A stretch of 8,125 nucleotides of DNA from Gammaproteobacteria bacterium. Its GTDB lineage: Bacteria; Pseudomonadota; Gammaproteobacteria; Steroidobacterales; JABDKV01. Positions 7,043 through 8,125 of this stretch are shown piece after piece. How positions within the stretch are numbered: position 1 is the stretch's first letter; the number at the start of each line of letters is the position of its first letter. A model generated the notes under the pieces. That model worked only from the letters and a program-made list of their open reading frames with translations, made no database searches and was not told the DNA's origin. Where the stretch lies: assembly GCA_029862285.1 (NCBI GenBank), contig JAOTXR010000079.1:1-8125 (forward strand), in the 5' to 3' direction. A program made the position numbers and the translations under genes.

Positions 7043-7871
7043 GAGCAGGTTTAGCCGACAACCTGACGTTGTGATTCAGTGTGTAGCCATTGGCCATCAA
7101 TGCACGACGACATAGCGACATTAGCGCTGAGCGCTGGCTGAATACACCAGGTACTGGATGAAGAGTGTCGATCCAGGCATAGACTGTAAGTTCTACATAG
7201 TTCGGTGTGAACTCTGTGATCCCGACAAACGGTGCCGGCTTTTCTAAAACCAGGTCGCTGTTCTGAATTGTCTTGTATAACAGCTCACAAGCGTCATCGG
7301 CGTCGTCGGTGTAGTCAATGCCCAAATTGAAAGTTTTGCGCAACAGCCCGTCCATCGTGTAGTTGATCAGAGGGTTTTTGAAGATCTGGCTGCTTGGGAT
7401 GAAGATATCGCGCCCGTCGAAGGTGCGTATGTGGGTCGAACGCAGTTCGATGGCCTTGACGATACCCTCCAGGCTGCCCGAGCGTATGCGGTCTCCGAGC
7501 CTGAACGGACGACTGAAAGCCAGAAAAAAGCCTGCCAGGAAATTTTCGACTATCTCGCGAAAGGAGAAACCCAGTATCACTGCTGTGATGCCGCCACCGG
7601 TCAGCAAACCCGTTGCCGCGCCACTCAATCCGACGATATTGAGTGAGATTGCTATACCGATGAGGATAAACGCCCAAACCAGCAAGCGGTTGAAAAAACC
7701 GAGATGGGCATCGGCGAGTTCGCCACGCAGCAGCAGCGAGTTGAACGCTTTGGCCATGAGGCGTCCTGCGATCCAGAACGCAATAACGACCAGAATGGCT
7801 AGCAATACACGCGGTGCTGCGCCCAGCAAGTTCAGCCATTCGGCCTTCAGGCTTTCGAGTATGACTTCCAG
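7035..7871 (-). CDS. MscS-type small-conductance mechanosensitive ion channel
   Basis: An inner-membrane MscS-family channel that releases solutes on osmotic down-shock. If read from the TTG at 7829 it has 264 residues; from the CTG at 7871, 278. In 264-residue numbering, membrane helices lie at about 7-28 and 48-68, followed by the pore helix at about 70-105, with GLLTGGGITAVILGFSFRE and ENFLAGFFLAFSRPFRLGDRI typical of MscS TM3 and its exit. The beta domain follows (EGIVKAIELRSTHIRTFDG, then FIPSSQIFKNPLINY) and a C-terminal alpha/beta domain runs to the end. It is a short three-helix form without extra N-terminal helices. No ATG or GTG exists in frame between the upstream TAG (7883-7881) and the TTG. 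CTG 7871 is preferred because AGGA lies seven bases upstream and the added residues (EVILESLKAEWLNLL) look like a normal MscS N-terminus; the exact start is uncertain. It probably follows the partial gene in one transcript. Confidence 0.9.
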   Translation of the reverse strand: MEVILESLKAEWLNLLGAAPRVLLAILVVIAFWIAGRLMAKAFNSLLLRGELADAHLGFFNRLLVWAFILIGIAISLNIVGLSGAATGLLTGGGITAVILGFSFREIVENFLAGFFLAFSRPFRLGDRIRSGSLEGIVKAIELRSTHIRTFDGRDIFIPSSQIFKNPLINYTMDGLLRKTFNLGIDYTDDADDACELLYKTIQNSDLVLEKPAPFVGITEFTPNYVELTVYAWIDTLHPVPGVFSQRSALMSLCRRALMANGYTLNHNVRLSAKPALS

Positions 7872-7880
7872 GTCGGGATC

Positions 7881-8125
7881 CTAATCGGGGTCAGTTGCTG
7901 TTTCGCACGGACTATAGCTCAGATTACTGTAAATGGCCTGCGCCTGTATATGAAACTTCTTGAACAGAAATCGTTCTTTGGCATCGAAATTCCAGCTTAG
8001 CGGGAGCAGTACTGCATTATCTGCATCGTACTCAAAAACCACAATTTCCGGATCCTCGGGCGCCTCCAGTTCGAACCGGCCTTGCTCGTTGCGGCGCAAC
8101 CGATCGCAGGCAAAGGGAACAGATA
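7881..8125 (-). CDS. C-terminal end of an unidentified gene (partial)
   Basis: An open frame enters from the right edge and ends at TAG 7883-7881; about 80 residues are visible. Recognisable stretches include PFACDRLRRNEQGRFELEA, IVVFEYDADNAVLLPLSWNF, and ERFLFKKFHIQAQAIYSNLSY. The charged, well-mixed composition and smooth run to a polar tail (CETATDPD) look like a real protein end rather than a chance frame. I do not recognise the family, and no membrane helix or catalytic motif is visible. It lies directly upstream of, and in the same frame as, the MscS gene, with only the TAG between them, so the two are probably cotranscribed. Confidence 0.65.
   Translation of the reverse strand, partial: SVPFACDRLRRNEQGRFELEAPEDPEIVVFEYDADNAVLLPLSWNFDAKERFLFKKFHIQAQAIYSNLSYSPCETATDPD

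Noticed and set aside
7315..7839. Alternative frame starting with ATG 7839 within the MscS gene
   Set aside because: Its translation lacks membrane helices and the MscS motifs are all in the other frame; it is a shadow.

Overview
The window looks like an ordinary chromosomal stretch of a Gram-negative bacterium, most likely a gammaproteobacterium. The support is a lipoprotein signal with a typical lipobox, Sec signal peptides, a SRAP/YedK protein, a secreted DUF885 metallopeptidase, a host-attachment family protein, and moderate GC content judged by eye. A marine or soil lineage rich in DUF885 proteins, such as a Woeseia or Xanthomonadales relative, would fit, but the sequence alone does not settle this. 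I see no insertion sequence, integrase, CRISPR array, tRNA or rRNA.

Layout, left to right. (1) A rightward cluster: the last codons of an unidentified gene (to 56), a YedK-type SRAP protein (56-739) and a small predicted lipoprotein (736-1227). The three are joined by stop/start overlaps. (2) A leftward pair, read from 3608 down to 1237: a PLP-dependent trans-sulfuration enzyme of the cystathionine gamma-synthase/gamma-lyase family, then a P-loop-ATPase-like protein with a winged-helix C-terminus. The second starts with GTG inside the first gene's stop region (GTGA). (3) A divergent rightward gene (3830-4534) for a secreted protein with a helical TPR-like N-terminus and a C-terminal domain like DUF1579. 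(4) A leftward single gene (4999-4562) for a host-attachment/baeRF-like protein. (5) A rightward gene (5207-7042) for a 611-residue secreted DUF885 metallopeptidase. (6) A leftward pair at the right edge: the C-terminal end of an unidentified gene (8125-7881) and an MscS-type mechanosensitive channel (ending at 7035).

The genes alternate in direction in compact blocks. Three convergent junctions are very tight: a 9-bp gap at 1228-1236, a 27-bp gap at 4535-4561 and an 8-bp overlap at 7035-7042. None leaves room for a clear hairpin terminator. The two divergent spacers (3609-3829 and 5000-5206) are the only substantial non-coding DNA and must hold the promoters.

The two observations most worth a second look are the ATPase-like protein, whose Walker A lysine is a valine and whose Walker B lacks the usual glutamate although the rest of the fold and reading frame look intact, and the MscS gene, which has no ATG or GTG start and lies in the same frame as the upstream gene, separated from it by a single TAG. 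I found no convincing novel multi-gene system; the genes look like housekeeping or envelope functions.
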